Source: Heliocidaris erythrogramma (lineage: Eukaryota; Echinodermata; Echinoidea; Camarodonta; Echinometridae). From it: DNA of 64,000 bases. The position numbers and the translations under genes were made by a program. The stretch is taken from contig CM046863.1 in assembly GCA_025617745.1 (NCBI GenBank), positions 59,352,085 through 59,416,084 on the forward strand, in the 5' to 3' direction. Numbering within the stretch: position 1 is the stretch's first letter; every line of letters starts with the position of its first letter. Shown one piece after another: positions 32,185 to 42,260 of the stretch. Below the pieces are notes generated by a model. It worked only from the letters and a program-made list of their open reading frames with translations, ran no database searches and was not told the DNA's origin.

Positions 32185-32965
32185 ACTGCAGGATTTTAAA
32201 GTAAATTGCTGGCAACCCGCTGCACAGTAAATTAGTATATTTGTCACGGTATTGTACTGTTTATTATACAGTTTAACGCTAAAATGATCTATAACTTGAC
32301 TGGTAGGAACTAAGCAAACCCTTGTAAATTATAATGGGAATGTCAACGTATCAGACAGACTAATGACCAAAACAATAGAGAAAACGGACTCTAAAGAAGA
32401 GTGACCATTATTTTAAGAGCGCCCTGTGTCCTATTGTTTGTCGCACAAATGGTTGAGTCGAAACTCCCTGTCATACATAGAGAAACACTACCAGGATTGA
32501 GTTGAAATTCGCTATACCTTTAGAACAGATCTATTTCTTTGTTTATCCAGATTTTGAATATCAGACAATGCAGAGTTTATGAGCTATACGAGAAAGGCGA
32601 TGGGAAGTACGATCCCAGCAAGCTGACACACGCAGTTTGAAAGTCCTTAAAAAAATGTTAATTTTGTATGAGAGTAAAATCATATTTTTAAATGGTATTT
32701 TACCCTAAAATTTTGTTAGATGGTGCATTAATAAATGAACTTTCAGAAAATACCAAAAAAAAAAAACACCTAAAAACAAACTATCCACCCAAACCACTTT
32801 TTTCAGCTGTTCACTGCAAAACTCCCATTGCGACTTATTGGTCGGTTTGTGGTGGAGGGTCACATATAACTGTCAAAATAGAGTATTTAACTGTAAAAGA
32901 TACAGTATTGTATTGTGCAGCCGGGTTGCCAGCAATTTACTGTAATTCCCAAAGTAATATTTTAT
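32185..32965. repeat. inverted pair of a short dispersed repeat
   Basis: GTAAATTGCTGGCAACCCGC with TGCACAGTAAATT (32201-32234) is the reverse complement of the stretch around 32915-32945 (GTGCAGCCGGGTTGCCAGCA followed by ATTTACTG). The intervening 650 bases show no gene. Confidence 0.7.
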
Positions 32966-33152
32966 ATTGTATTCAAGTTAGAACAATCAAAGAATTCAAA
33001 TGCAGCTAAATAAGGTACTCATAATTTTCTCGAATTTGATACAAAATAGAAAGAATAATCCGATGGGGATGAAACGAAATATAAATAAAGGTGTGATATA
33101 ATTATATAGGCTTAGGACTATGATTGTGTTCTCATATGTACCACAATCATAC

Positions 33153-33220
33153 CGGAGCTACTTCTCAATGGGGTCGTCCTTTGGTCACTATTAGGTCTTC
33201 ATGGTTTGTTAGATATGCAC
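33153..33220 (-). pseudogene. degenerate mini-exon A of the NLR gene
   Basis: It keeps acceptor TTGAAG and donor GTATGA and begins AYLTNHED like its paralogues, but is 68 nt instead of 66. The frame then hits a stop (TGA); shifting frame restores NSDQRTTPLRSSS, which aligns with DQTTTLLQDST of exon B. Including it would break the protein, so it must be skipped or the gene is non-functional. An assembly error is the alternative. Confidence 0.7.
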
Positions 33221-33393
33221 CTTCAAAAGAATTACAATCTAGTGCTACAAAAGCTATTGTGTATTCCAATATGGGTTTTTTTCACATTAGTGAGAGCAAT
33301 CAATGAATTCAAATTCAGCTTATAATGATGATTTAAGCTGAATGTTGAATTCCATACAAAATGAATAGTTTTCAATTAATTTCAAAGCTTTAC

Positions 33394-33665
33394 CTTCCGA
33401 TAGTTTATTTCCCAGATCAATAAGTCTCACTTCGCTGAGTTTTTTTGCCAGGATGGATCGTGAATGGGAGGTGTCTGTTTGATTGGTCTTCCACTTGATA
33501 AGGATCTCCACTAGAGCTTCATTGAAGTTATTGAGATGTTTTCTGAGTATCGATTGACTGATCGCATAGGTATACCCCAGGGCGTTGCACAGTCTTGAGT
33601 ATTTAGCAGGTATTATGTCTTCAGCTAGTGATATCAACTCCACTTCCTGTAAAGGCTCCATCGTT
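33394..33665 (-). CDS. Death-domain exon of the NLR gene (probable first coding exon)
   Basis: From ATG at 33661 the exon encodes 89 residues plus one base, ending at donor GTAAAG (33393). The protein MEPLQEVELISLAEDIIPAK, YSRLCNALGY, EALVEILIKW and LAKKLSEVRLIDLGNKL has the six-helix Death-domain pattern (LAEDI...LCNALG...EALVEIL.KW...L...L..V.L..L). Death domains recruit partners by like-like contacts in inflammatory or apoptotic signalling; as an N-terminal effector of an NLR this is expected in echinoderm-type receptors. Acceptor TTTCACAG at 33666 means an untranslated exon probably lies farther right. The phase-1 donor matches the mini-exons. An earlier in-frame ATG at 33694 lies before the acceptor and is less likely. 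Confidence 0.8.
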
Positions 33666-34399
33666 CTGTGAAACCAAAGCATAAGCCAATACATTAGGCG
33701 ATTGTATTTCTAATCCCGAAGAGGAGAAGAGGGTCGCTATTCATAATAAAGATTGAGGATCTCTATTCACAAACAATAAATAAGCAAACAATATGAAATT
33801 AAGAAAGGACAAACCGACGGTAATGTGTTTAAGAAGGCCTTTAAATGCATTTGTGGCTATTGTCATTATATTGCTATGAAGAATGCATAACCCGTGACAA
33901 TCATCATTAGAAAAACAAAAATTGATATTTTGGCTCGCTCGCTGACTCGGTTGCAAATGAATAAGCAGATCTTTACACACATATGCAAGTAAGTTGTAAA
34001 TAAAAACCGTGTAACGATAGAGGATAATGACTGTGTCCAAATGATCTTCGGTTGTGTAGGCTATTGATTGGAATGATTTTTTTTTTAAAGTGAACTATTT
34101 TTATTAGTGCTCTCCACATTATGAAAGGCGCTTCACCAATTAATGATTAACAAACGAAGATGTCTAATTCATACATCTACAATTTTGCTAAACCAAAAAG
34201 AAAACTCCATTCCGTGGGAGGAGCGCCCCCCCCCCCCCCCACACACACACTCATCCCGCTCGGTTTGATGGTGCCCGGGGCTATGGGTCGTGTACATTAT
34301 TGGGGCACAATTGTTTTCTTAATTTGTTCGACCCCCCCCCCCCCCAGCTACGACAAAGCCGTGGGGATGTCCCCCATCCAGTACTATCGGTTTATTTGC
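33666..34399. other. upstream intron or promoter side of the NLR gene
   Basis: No convincing first exon or promoter element seen. C tracts at about 34229-34240 and 34331-34345. The 99-residue open frame near 33741-34040 lacks any family signal. Confidence 0.4.
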
Positions 34400-34930
34400 T
34401 TTTTATGAATAGCGACCCTTTTTCCTGCATTATGAATAGTGACCTTCATTTTGTATAATGAATAGAGACCCTCTTCTTCGATTATGAATAGCGACCCTAT
34501 TTCTGTAATATGAATAGTGACCTCTTCTCCATGGGCGTCAATCCTCACAGGAATTCTATTCAAGTGGGGGGGGGGGGGGACACACCTGGATGCAACAATA
34601 GGGTGCCCCCCCCCCCTACTTGAATAGAATTCCTGTGAGGATTGACGCCCATGCTCTTCTCATATCATGAAGAGCGACCCTCATTTCTTTGTATGAATAT
34701 CGTTTGTCTTTTCCTAATATGAATAGCGACCCTCTTCTCGAATAGCCTGCGACCCTCAATCTGTACTATAAATAGCGACACTTTTCTCCTATTATGAATA
34801 GCGACCCTCTTTCCTAATTATGAATGCGATTTTCTATTAGTAATCAATCCTTATCCTTAACAATCCTTATGACTAATGACCCTTACAAATAATGAGCCTT
34901 TATCAATTATGAATAGCGGTCCTGATAACT
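34400..34930. repeat. degenerate minisatellite of about 32-36 bp
   Basis: Copies of TATGAATAGCGACCCT followed by a pyrimidine stretch (TTCTCC-like) recur from about 34404 to 34920, some reading GAATAGTGACC. About twelve copies with many indels. It is interrupted by the fold-back at 34530-34653. A stray reversed unit lies near 33727-33765. Confidence 0.8.
34530..34653. mobile_element. 124-bp fold-back element with 8-bp target duplication
   Basis: 35-bp arms begin CATGGGCGTCAATCCTCACA and are followed by a G tract on the left and a C tract on the right, which also pair. CTCTTCTC flanks it (34522-34529, 34654-34661). CTCTTCTC also occurs in the host minisatellite, so the duplication is likely, not proven. 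A tiny hAT-type MITE is the best guess. Confidence 0.85.
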
Positions 34931-34979
34931 AGCGAGCTTACCCTCTTTCTCTCCAGGCCTATTCATGCTCTGCCGCACA

Positions 34980-36120
34980 TCGCACTGAGTGAGTTTGACA
35001 CTGTAATTCTGCGGTGGGAGGATTGGGCGGGGGGGGGGGCTCCATAAAAAAAAACGTATTTTGAACTACACGCATATCAGAATGGTGATTCTGGCCTGAA
35101 TAGGGGAGCTCTTATAACGCAATCCTAATAGACCTGTTTACTAAGTGATTCAAATTTATGGATGTTTCTTTCCTGGGGACCTAGTAACGAGGTATTCCAT
35201 TAACCTGTTATTAATGAATGAACTACAATACTTGGAATCCAGTTTGCATACATTACTTGTTGCTATGTCTGGCAAGCTTTCAGGTTGTCAAGAACAACCT
35301 TTGTTTCAAAAGTATGCATACAATTTGAATCACTTAGTAAACAGGTCTATTGAGCTAAATCCGACCCCGGTGTAAAAACATGTTTAAGGAAAGGAAAACT
35401 TAGACCTCGGTCTGTTAAACTTCCATTTTTAAAAATCGACTTTAGATCTAGGGTCAGGTTCAAATTAATTTGCACAGAATATGTCTGTACTATAATTTCA
35501 CTCTATCACTTTTGTCACCTCATCTACAAGCCTTTAATAGGCTGGAAAGTGTTGCTTTAGTGACTTAGCTGGACAGTCTGTTTCGGCCGAAGCCTCATCA
35601 GCAACTACATCAACTTATACAAAGTACAGTGTAAGATAGACATATAATTATAGCGCAGTCAAACAAGCAAACTAAAGATACATGTACGTGGCTTTTTAAT
35701 GGTACAATAGAATTGGTAATAGTACTGGTACTGGCCGTCATTGGCTGAAGAGGCTTAAACTGTAGTGGTGTAGTTTGAGTCTAGTTTATTACATGTGAAG
35801 GGGCGGGGGGGGGGGGGGGGGGGGTTATGTGTTATGTTTTATATCTCCATGCATAGTCTAGTTATTTCATGTGGCCCGGTGTACCAACCCAGATAAACAT
35901 GTCTACCAGATTGCTTCATCTGGTACCCCTAGAAACGAATCAACAGAGAGAGAAAAAAATATTTTGTTTCAGTTCTGATTGTTGTTATATCAGTTTCCTT
36001 TCAAGGTACGATATTCAATTTAACCTTTCATCCTGGGGTGACTCGAACTTTCACATTTATTTCTCATCGAAGTATCGAAGTATTAAAACCATATTGAAAC
36101 AATGGCCTTTAGTGTGAATA
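34980..36120. repeat. dispersed repeat family W, copy 1
   Basis: Contains TTCTGGCCTGAATAGGGGAG, TTAGACCTCGGTCTG, GGGTCAGGTT, CATGTGGCCCGGTGTACCAA, a CCCAGATAAACATG stretch and TTTCATCCTGGGGTGACTCG. Diverged copies lie at 55430-56480 and 57850-58219 plus 61103-61160. It has its own insertion at 35127-35351 and a G tract at 35806-35824. Confidence 0.75.
35127..35351. mobile_element. 225-bp MITE with about 31-bp inverted ends
   Basis: Starts AATAGACCTGTTTACTAAGT and ends with the complement. Family-W copy 57890 lacks it (CACCCCAATTGAACTAAA against CAATCCT...GAGCTAAAT here), giving an empty site. A reversed copy lies at 63640-63990, itself interrupted by another element. Confidence 0.8.
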
Positions 36121-36926
36121 GATACAATGCCAATCATATTTTCAAAGTCATGAACTTGAGTTAATGTTAATTACTTATTCGGTTGAAACTAAAGTGATAT
36201 AGAAACAGTTCAAAATTTCATTTGCCATAACCCTGAAATAGCTTACACCCAGCACATTTAATCTCAATGCATTTGGGATTGAAAGGGAATAGGTGAGCTT
36301 GGAGCACTCCATAGGGTTATGTGTTAAAAAGAAGGAAGAAAATCATGAAAACAACAAGTGATAGTAATTAAACTACTGGTGGGTTAAAGAATTGCCCAGT
36401 TCTAGGCCATTTTAACCAGTAATTACACTCGAGTAAATTAAGTTGCGTAACTACTGGTTTGCTAACAAAAATGCCCCATTCTATCACCACAGGGTTTGAT
36501 CAATTTGTGTCAGTTTACTTTACACAACTGGCGGGTAGATATTCACAACAATACTTGTTAAAACAGCGGTGGGGTTTTACCTACTACTTCTGCAATTTTG
36601 CCATATTCTTCATTCTAATTTGGTAACAGTAGTCGAACAATTTGGTTGGTCATACATTGACAAAGGGTTTGTACAGGTTTACCGCGTAATTAAAACAAAC
36701 CCAAATACTTAAATGTTGAACAATATTGATTGTTGGAAATTCAATGGTTTGCCATTATAACAGCACATTTTCCAATATTTTAAAGGGTTAATCAATCTTT
36801 GGCAAATTTGGTCATTTTTACCGAACCATGTAGTTATGCCATTAGAAAAAATTGTGCGAATGGAATTTAGGCAATTTTTCTTCAACAATAATTGGCGATT
36901 TTGTCTAAGTACTGGATAATCACACT
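36121..36926. other. no gene seen
   Basis: AT-rich, no motif. Confidence 0.4.
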
Positions 36927-36934
36927 GGGCAATG

Positions 36935-37179
36935 CAGGGGCGGATATAGGGCTTTGTAGGGGGGGGGGGGCACACAAATGCAGGTTTGTCAACTTTTGGA
37001 AAAGGGAGACCCGTATTTTTGGGGTCTCGCCAGCTCTAGAAAAGTCGGTCAGGGGTGGGTTTGGAGTCCAGTTTCGCGCCTTAATTCTCTGACAAGCAAA
37101 AAAAAAAAAATGCATACATTTCTTCCAAAAGGGGCGGCACGGGCTTGATTTGCTCCCCCCCCCCCTACATCCACCACTG
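36935..37179. mobile_element. 245-bp copy of the CAGGGGCGGAT element
   Basis: Left end CAGGGGCGGATATAGG, right end CATCCACCACTG. Flanks GGGCAATG and GGGCAAGG match in 7 of 8 positions. Interior shared with 19953-20323, including TCAACTTTTGGAAAAGG and ATTCTCTGACAAGC. A G tract and a C tract sit next to its ends. Confidence 0.8.
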
Positions 37180-37187
37180 GGGCAAGG

Positions 37188-38180
37188 TAAATCGCATCAT
37201 AAAATTAGGGGTGCAGGCTCTGTTGGTAAACTCTCATATTATAAGAGTTTGCATTTGATTTGACTAGCTGGATAAGCATGATAAGATAGCTATAGAATAG
37301 GATAGGTTAGGATAGATTGGTAAGGATAGGATAAGATAGGATTATAGGTTATATAAGGAAAATTGGTAGACAGGAACTCGGGAGCCAACTGTGTTCTATA
37401 TATTTTGAGCTAGGTCGGAGGAAAAAGATAAAATAAATGGGCAACTGAATTTGCCCCACCACATAGGATTTATTATCCAATCAGTTGGGTAAATTTTGAG
37501 AATTTTTGGTAATTACTGCCCAATATTTGAGCTTTGTAAGAGTTGCGCAAATGCCTCCTTCGAAATTAGATTTTCAACTATCGGCAATTATAGAATTGGG
37601 TACGGTAATATCTTTTGGGGGCAAAATTGAATTGGTAAAAATAAAAAAAGTTGGGTAAAAAAAGGGATGGGTAATTATTGGCAGGGTAATTATGGGTTAA
37701 TCAGAAGTGAAGCATCTCGAGCAATTGATTTTGTGTTTTTGCTTTCTTAAAGCATCAATAAATTATGGTATTTGCACTAATCACCATAGTTTGGGCAATA
37801 AAAGCCCGAAAGTTTAATGGACAGCATACGACCCGAAGTTGGTTCAGTACAAATTTAACCAACTATTTTAAGAGTGTATACTCCCCCAAATGCCTTCGTG
37901 GAGGGGGTTGTGGGCTGGGATTGCTCCAGCATAAGCATCGTTGACCAATCTCTTCGGGGTTTATTTCGTCATTGGGTTAGGGTTGCAATCAAGTTTTAGG
38001 TTAGGTTAGGGTTATACGGTCAGGTTTAGTTGCAGGCACAATTCCCTGGTCAGTCATAAAAGAGTGTTTGCACTGTAAGACTACCATAGGCCATGTACTA
38101 CAGCTGCTCCTGACACAGGACCAATGGGTTACTGGTTAAGGCTTCTCTCAAGAATTTCTTTCTTGTTCTTTTTTGTCAAA
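37188..38180. other. gene-free; degenerate GATAAG and TTAGGG stretches
   Basis: Degenerate GGATAGGATAAGATAG runs cover 37260-37350. Short GGGTTAGGGTT and TAGGTTAGGTTAGGG stretches occur at 37976-38020, too short and irregular to be a telomeric array. Confidence 0.5.
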
Positions 38181-38300
38181 CTGGAAACCAGTGGTGTAGT
38201 GGAGCGTATACGCTTGTATACGCCGTATACGTAAGAAAGAAATTGGACTTTTTTGGGTATACGCGCGTATACTTTAAAAAAATTATCAGGTTTTAAAATT
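38181..38300. repeat. cluster of GTATAC palindromes
   Basis: AGCGTATACGCT, TGTATACGCCGTATACG and GGTATACGCGCGTATACT lie within about 75 bases of a CAGTGGTGTAGTGG start, which resembles left ends of other elements here. Confidence 0.6.
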
Positions 38301-38799
38301 TAAAAATATATATATATATATATATAGGAAAAAAAAGAAGAATTGTATGAAATTTATGAAAAATCGTCGAAATTCATACTCTGTGAATTGTGTTCCACAG
38401 AATTAATTTGTGTTGGCGATCCATATACTCGAGAAAATTTTGACAAATCAAACGTACGTATTGCAGTTATGATTGCGTATTATGTTTTTACGTACATCCG
38501 ATCCATATCCGGCCCCGCCCGCGGCGCGCGTGTGGCGGATGTGCCCAGCCCGAGGCCCCTGACCGGCGCGTCTAGGTATAGCAAGTGCGAGCCTAGCTGC
38601 CAGGCTAGGCGCGAGCTGCCTGTACATCATAGTATATAGCCGCTAGGCCATCATCATGGCCCATGCCCCGTACAAAATATAAAATGTACAACTTCAAGGC
38701 CAAAGGAGGCGGAGCTGATTTCGTGCAGTGGCCAGGTCCCAGGATCAACTAAGGAATTTCAGCCTTTGAAGTTTGAGGAAAATTGAGGCGAATTCAGGT
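38301..38799. other. GC-rich patch and simple repeat, no gene
   Basis: An (AT)n run lies near 38308-38326. A GC-rich stretch with GGCGCGCG follows near 38505-38620; its open frames on both strands lack family motifs. Confidence 0.4.
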
Positions 38800-39236
38800 C
38801 TCAAAAAGCACAACTCAGTTGTAGTTAACTGTTAAACAGTTCGTTGTGTTCAATTACCAAGACTGCACTGTTTGCACATCAAAAAAAAAGTTTACAAAAA
38901 ATGTTATTAACATTGGGTATGTATCTTCATGAATATTTTGCTCAAGCTCCCAACAAAATGTACAGGTGATGAGAATTTGCAGAAACTAGAACTAGAAAAT
39001 CATTATTATGACAACGGTTTGATTATTTTTGGATTAGTTTGTGCATTTTAGACATATGGTTGATGCAATGATTGGTCTGAAAATACGACTCACTAATGCT
39101 TGATGCCTTTTGCAAAAACTAAGATTTAATTATATTTTGATGTGATATTTATTGTGAAAAAGATGCTTTTGAAATCGTGTTTATAATCAGGGCACTGTGA
39201 ATTCACTTCTACAACTATAAATGCAGGCTTTAAAAA
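38800..39236. repeat. left member of a direct repeat flanking the 2.5-kb element
   Basis: Shares AAGCACAACTCA, TTATTAACA.TGGGTA, TTATTATGACAACGG, TTTAGACAT and TTGGTCTGAAAATA with 41778-42250, in the same order and orientation. The element at 39245-41777 therefore sits between two host duplicates. Confidence 0.7.
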
Positions 39237-40274
39237 AGCACAACCACTGGCGTAGGCAGGGGGCACAAGGGGACCACCCCCCCCCCCGCCCCATTCAGCC
39301 ACTAAAAAAAAGCGAGAGCAAAAATCGGGAGAAGTGAGAGAAAAAGGGTTAAAAAGGCGCTACAAGCCGTTATCTTTCTCTCAAAATTTGCAAAAACGTC
39401 AAAGGGGGAAATAACTCTGCTCTCCCTGCACCAACCCCTGTCACATACAGTGCAGTATTATATAATAACTGAAAAGCAGTCATGGCGTCGAACTATAACT
39501 TTCCGCCTAAACAAATTGTTTGCTACAAGCCGTTTTCTTTCTCTTAAATTTGCTAAAACGTCAGAGCTTTCGCGCTTCACGCGGGAAGGGGGAAACTCCT
39601 CCTTCCTGCACCCACCCCTGTTATATACCGTGCAATATTGCTCCAAATAACTGAAAAGCAGTCGGTTCGTCGAACTATAACTTTCCGCCTAAAAGTTTGT
39701 TTGCTACAAGCCGTTATCTTTCTCTCAAATTTGCTAAAATGTCAGAGCTTTCGCGCTTCGCGCGGGAAGGGGGAAACCCACCCCCTCCCTGCACCTATCC
39801 CTGTTGCAATGCAGTATTACGCCCAAATAACCGAAAAGCAGACCGGACGTCGAAATAACTTTCCACCTAAAAAGGTGCCACGAGCCGTTATCTTTCTTTT
39901 AAATTTGCTATATAAAACGTCAGAGCTTTAGCGCTCCGAGCGGGAAGGGGAAATTACCCCCTTCCTGAACCCACCCTTGTTACATCCCTGATAGCAGAAA
40001 GTGGTAAAAATTACGTGATATTTACGTCGTGGTTTTCGTCTTTTTTACGTCCTGTAATTACGTCAATAAGACGACAACTTGCACCAACGCAAGACGTCAA
40101 GAGGACGTCTTATTTTGACGTCATCTGTACACTGCAAAAACTGAAGTGCTGAGCACTTTTTGAGGGCATGCATAGGGATTGCACTCAGAGTGCTATTGAA
40201 TGCACACAGCGTGCTATTTCAGCACTTTCACGGGAGCTGGACCGGCTCCTTAAACTGCTAAACATTCATAAAAA

Positions 40275-40345
40275 AATGATTTGGGCGAGCTTCGAACCAG
40301 GGTCCGCTGATCGAGAATTGCTGGCATTACCGCTAGACTAACTCA
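40275..40345 (-). pseudogene. tRNA-like segment
   Basis: On the minus strand TTAGTCTAGCGGTAATGCC resembles an A box and CTGGTTCGAAGCTCG a B box at tRNA spacing. No good anticodon arm is evident. Confidence 0.4.
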
Positions 40346-40451
40346 CATTGTACGATTTAGAGCAGATCATATTGTTACATAGTGAATTTACGACACCACA
40401 TAGTTCATGTTATCTACTTGACTCCATGACTAAACTGAATTGCAAGAAGCA

Positions 40452-40522
40452 TTTGTTAGTCCATCGGTAACGTCAGCGCCTCTCAATCAGCGGAACCTGG
40501 TTCGAGGCTCGCCACGGTCACA
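40452..40522 (+). pseudogene. tRNA-like segment, opposed to the previous one
   Basis: TTAGTCCATCGGTAACGTC resembles an A box and CTGGTTCGAGGCTCG a B box. It is a diverged inverted copy of 40275-40345. Confidence 0.4.
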
Positions 40523-41777
40523 TTTTTTTTGCTGGTAAATTAGCACACTACAAGTGCTATAAACAGGATTTCAGGTGCAGTCACTATAGTTTTTACGGTG
40601 TACAAGACGTAAAGATGACGTAAAAATAAGACGTCCTCTTGACGTCTTGCGTTGGTGTAAGTTGTCGTCTTATTGACGTAATTACAGGACGTAAAAAAGA
40701 CGGAAACCGCGACGTAAATATCACGTAATTTTTAACACTTTCTGCTATCAGGGAAGAGGAATGAAGACGTAGAGATGACGTCAAAATAAGACGTTCTCTT
40801 GACGTCTTGCGTTGGTGCAAGTTGTCGTCTTATTGACGTAATTACAAGACGTAAAAAAGACGAAAACCACGACGTAAATATCACGTCATTTTTTAACACT
40901 TTCTGCTATCAGGGATACAATGCCGTATTGCGTCCAAATAACCGTACAGTAGTGCTGAGCTCGAAATAACTCCCCCCCCCAAAAGGGGCTGCTACGAACA
41001 GTTATCTTTCTCTCAAATTTGCTATAAAACGTCAGAGCTTTCGCGCTTCGCACGGGAGGGGAAACTTCCCCTCCCTGCACCCACCCCCAGGGGAGCACGC
41101 ACCAATTTCGCACTCTTCGCGTGCTCACAACCGGCCCCTAAAATGACATCCTGGCTGTGCGTTTGGATCCTTCACGTCTGCCCCCCCCCCCCCCTCCAGT
41201 GGGTGTCGATCCCAGGAGGGGGCGGTAGGGGTATATCCCCCAAAATATGAGGTGGGGGTAATGGCCTGTTAATGCACTAATAATTTAGTTTTTGAAGGTT
41301 TGAAATGCGATTTTTTTCGAAAGCTCGGTCGCTTTGCTCCCTCGCATAATTATTATCTTTCAAGATCTCGTAATTTCGCACCCCCAGTAGGCCTATATTG
41401 TTCTTAAATAGCTTAAAGATGTAATTGCTTTGCTCGATACATCATCACTCCTGCTAAATACTGCGCCCCCGATGTAAGATAGATAAAGTGTATAAAACAG
41501 CATTGCAAAGGTTCAACTTTTGAAAGAAATCTCAACCTCAGGTACCCTTGCTGAATTTCTGGACTCTTTCTCAAGCCTTTCAGAGTTTTCGTTAGTTTTG
41601 CTCCCGATTGTAGAAGTGAGTGAATTCGTTTTTTTTTTGCACCGGGTGCCATAATCCCTAGATACGACACTGGCTTCGCTCCCTTGCCCACCCCCCCCCC
41701 CCCCCCCCCCCCCCGATCATGAACACGGATCGACACCCCTGTGGCCCCCCTATTGAAAAATCCTGACTACACCTGTG

Positions 41778-42260
41778 AGCACAACTCAATCTTATTTAAT
41801 TGTTGAACAGGTGTCTTTAATCATATGAAAATTACACATACAAAAGTAAAACAGTGAAGGTTATTAACAGTGGGTAAGTATCTTAAAGTACATTTATTTC
41901 AAACTACACAATAAGATGTATGAAATAACTATAATATATGGTACCGTATAGTTGCAGTACCAAACCATTTGGAGATCTATGACAGCGTGTCTTATAAAAA
42001 TCTGTATCAGCAATTACATGTAAATGAGTTTTGCATAAACTAGAAATAAATATTATTATGACAACGGCTGGAATCATCTTGGATTATTTTTGTTCTTGGT
42101 GATTTAGACATGTATAGATCTATAGGATTTATGCAAGGGTTGGTCTGAAAATATGACTTGATGTTTTTTTGTCTGAAAATATAACTCCCTAATGTGTTCA
42201 ATTTTTTTTTTCTTCAAATTTTGATGCTTTTTGCAAAACTTAATTTTAACATTGTGAGAT
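41778..42260. repeat. right member of the direct repeat flanking the 2.5-kb element
   Basis: Diverged copy of 38800-39236 (see shared motifs there). Confidence 0.7.

Larger units (their letters stand above)
40128..40602. mobile_element. inner element with TACACTGCAAAAACT ends
   Basis: Left end TACACTGCAAAAACT; right end complement TACACCGTAAAAACT. GTAC at both junctions may be a 4-bp target duplication. It sits at the centre of the CCCTGATAGCAG palindrome and contains two opposed tRNA-like segments. Confidence 0.7.
39986..40914. mobile_element. palindromic MITE rich in ACGTC motifs, with one arm duplicated
   Basis: Starts CCCTGATAGCAGAAAGTG; the complement ends at 40753 and again at 40914, so the right arm is present twice in tandem. 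Arms contain TTACGTCAATAAGACGACAA, GCAAGACGTCAAGAGGACGT and TGACGTCATCT. Comparison with tandem-array units shows the interrupted sequence TGTTACAT/ATACAATG, consistent with a 2-bp AT duplication. An inner element is at 40128-40602. Confidence 0.8.
39245..41777. mobile_element. 2.5-kb hAT-like element, copy 2 (inverted relative to copy 1)
   Basis: Left end CACTGGCGTAGGCAGG, right end complement CACAGGTGTAGTCAGG. A perfect 8-bp repeat AGCACAAC flanks it (39237-39244, 41778-41785). The interior is the reverse complement of 14673-16710: the tandem units (39300-39985 and 40915-41110), then AAGCTCGGTCGCTTTGCTCC, ACTCCTGCTAAATACTG and the C tract at 41690-41714 with ATGAACACGGATCGACACCC. It is longer than copy 1 because another element is inserted at 39986-40914. 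Confidence 0.9.

Noticed and set aside
33741..34040. 99-residue minus-strand frame as extra NLR exon
   Set aside because: No domain signal and the Death-domain exon has its own acceptor and ATG downstream of it.
38448..38639. GC-rich open frames on both strands
   Set aside because: Overlapping frames on opposite strands in a GC-rich patch, no domain, no splice context.
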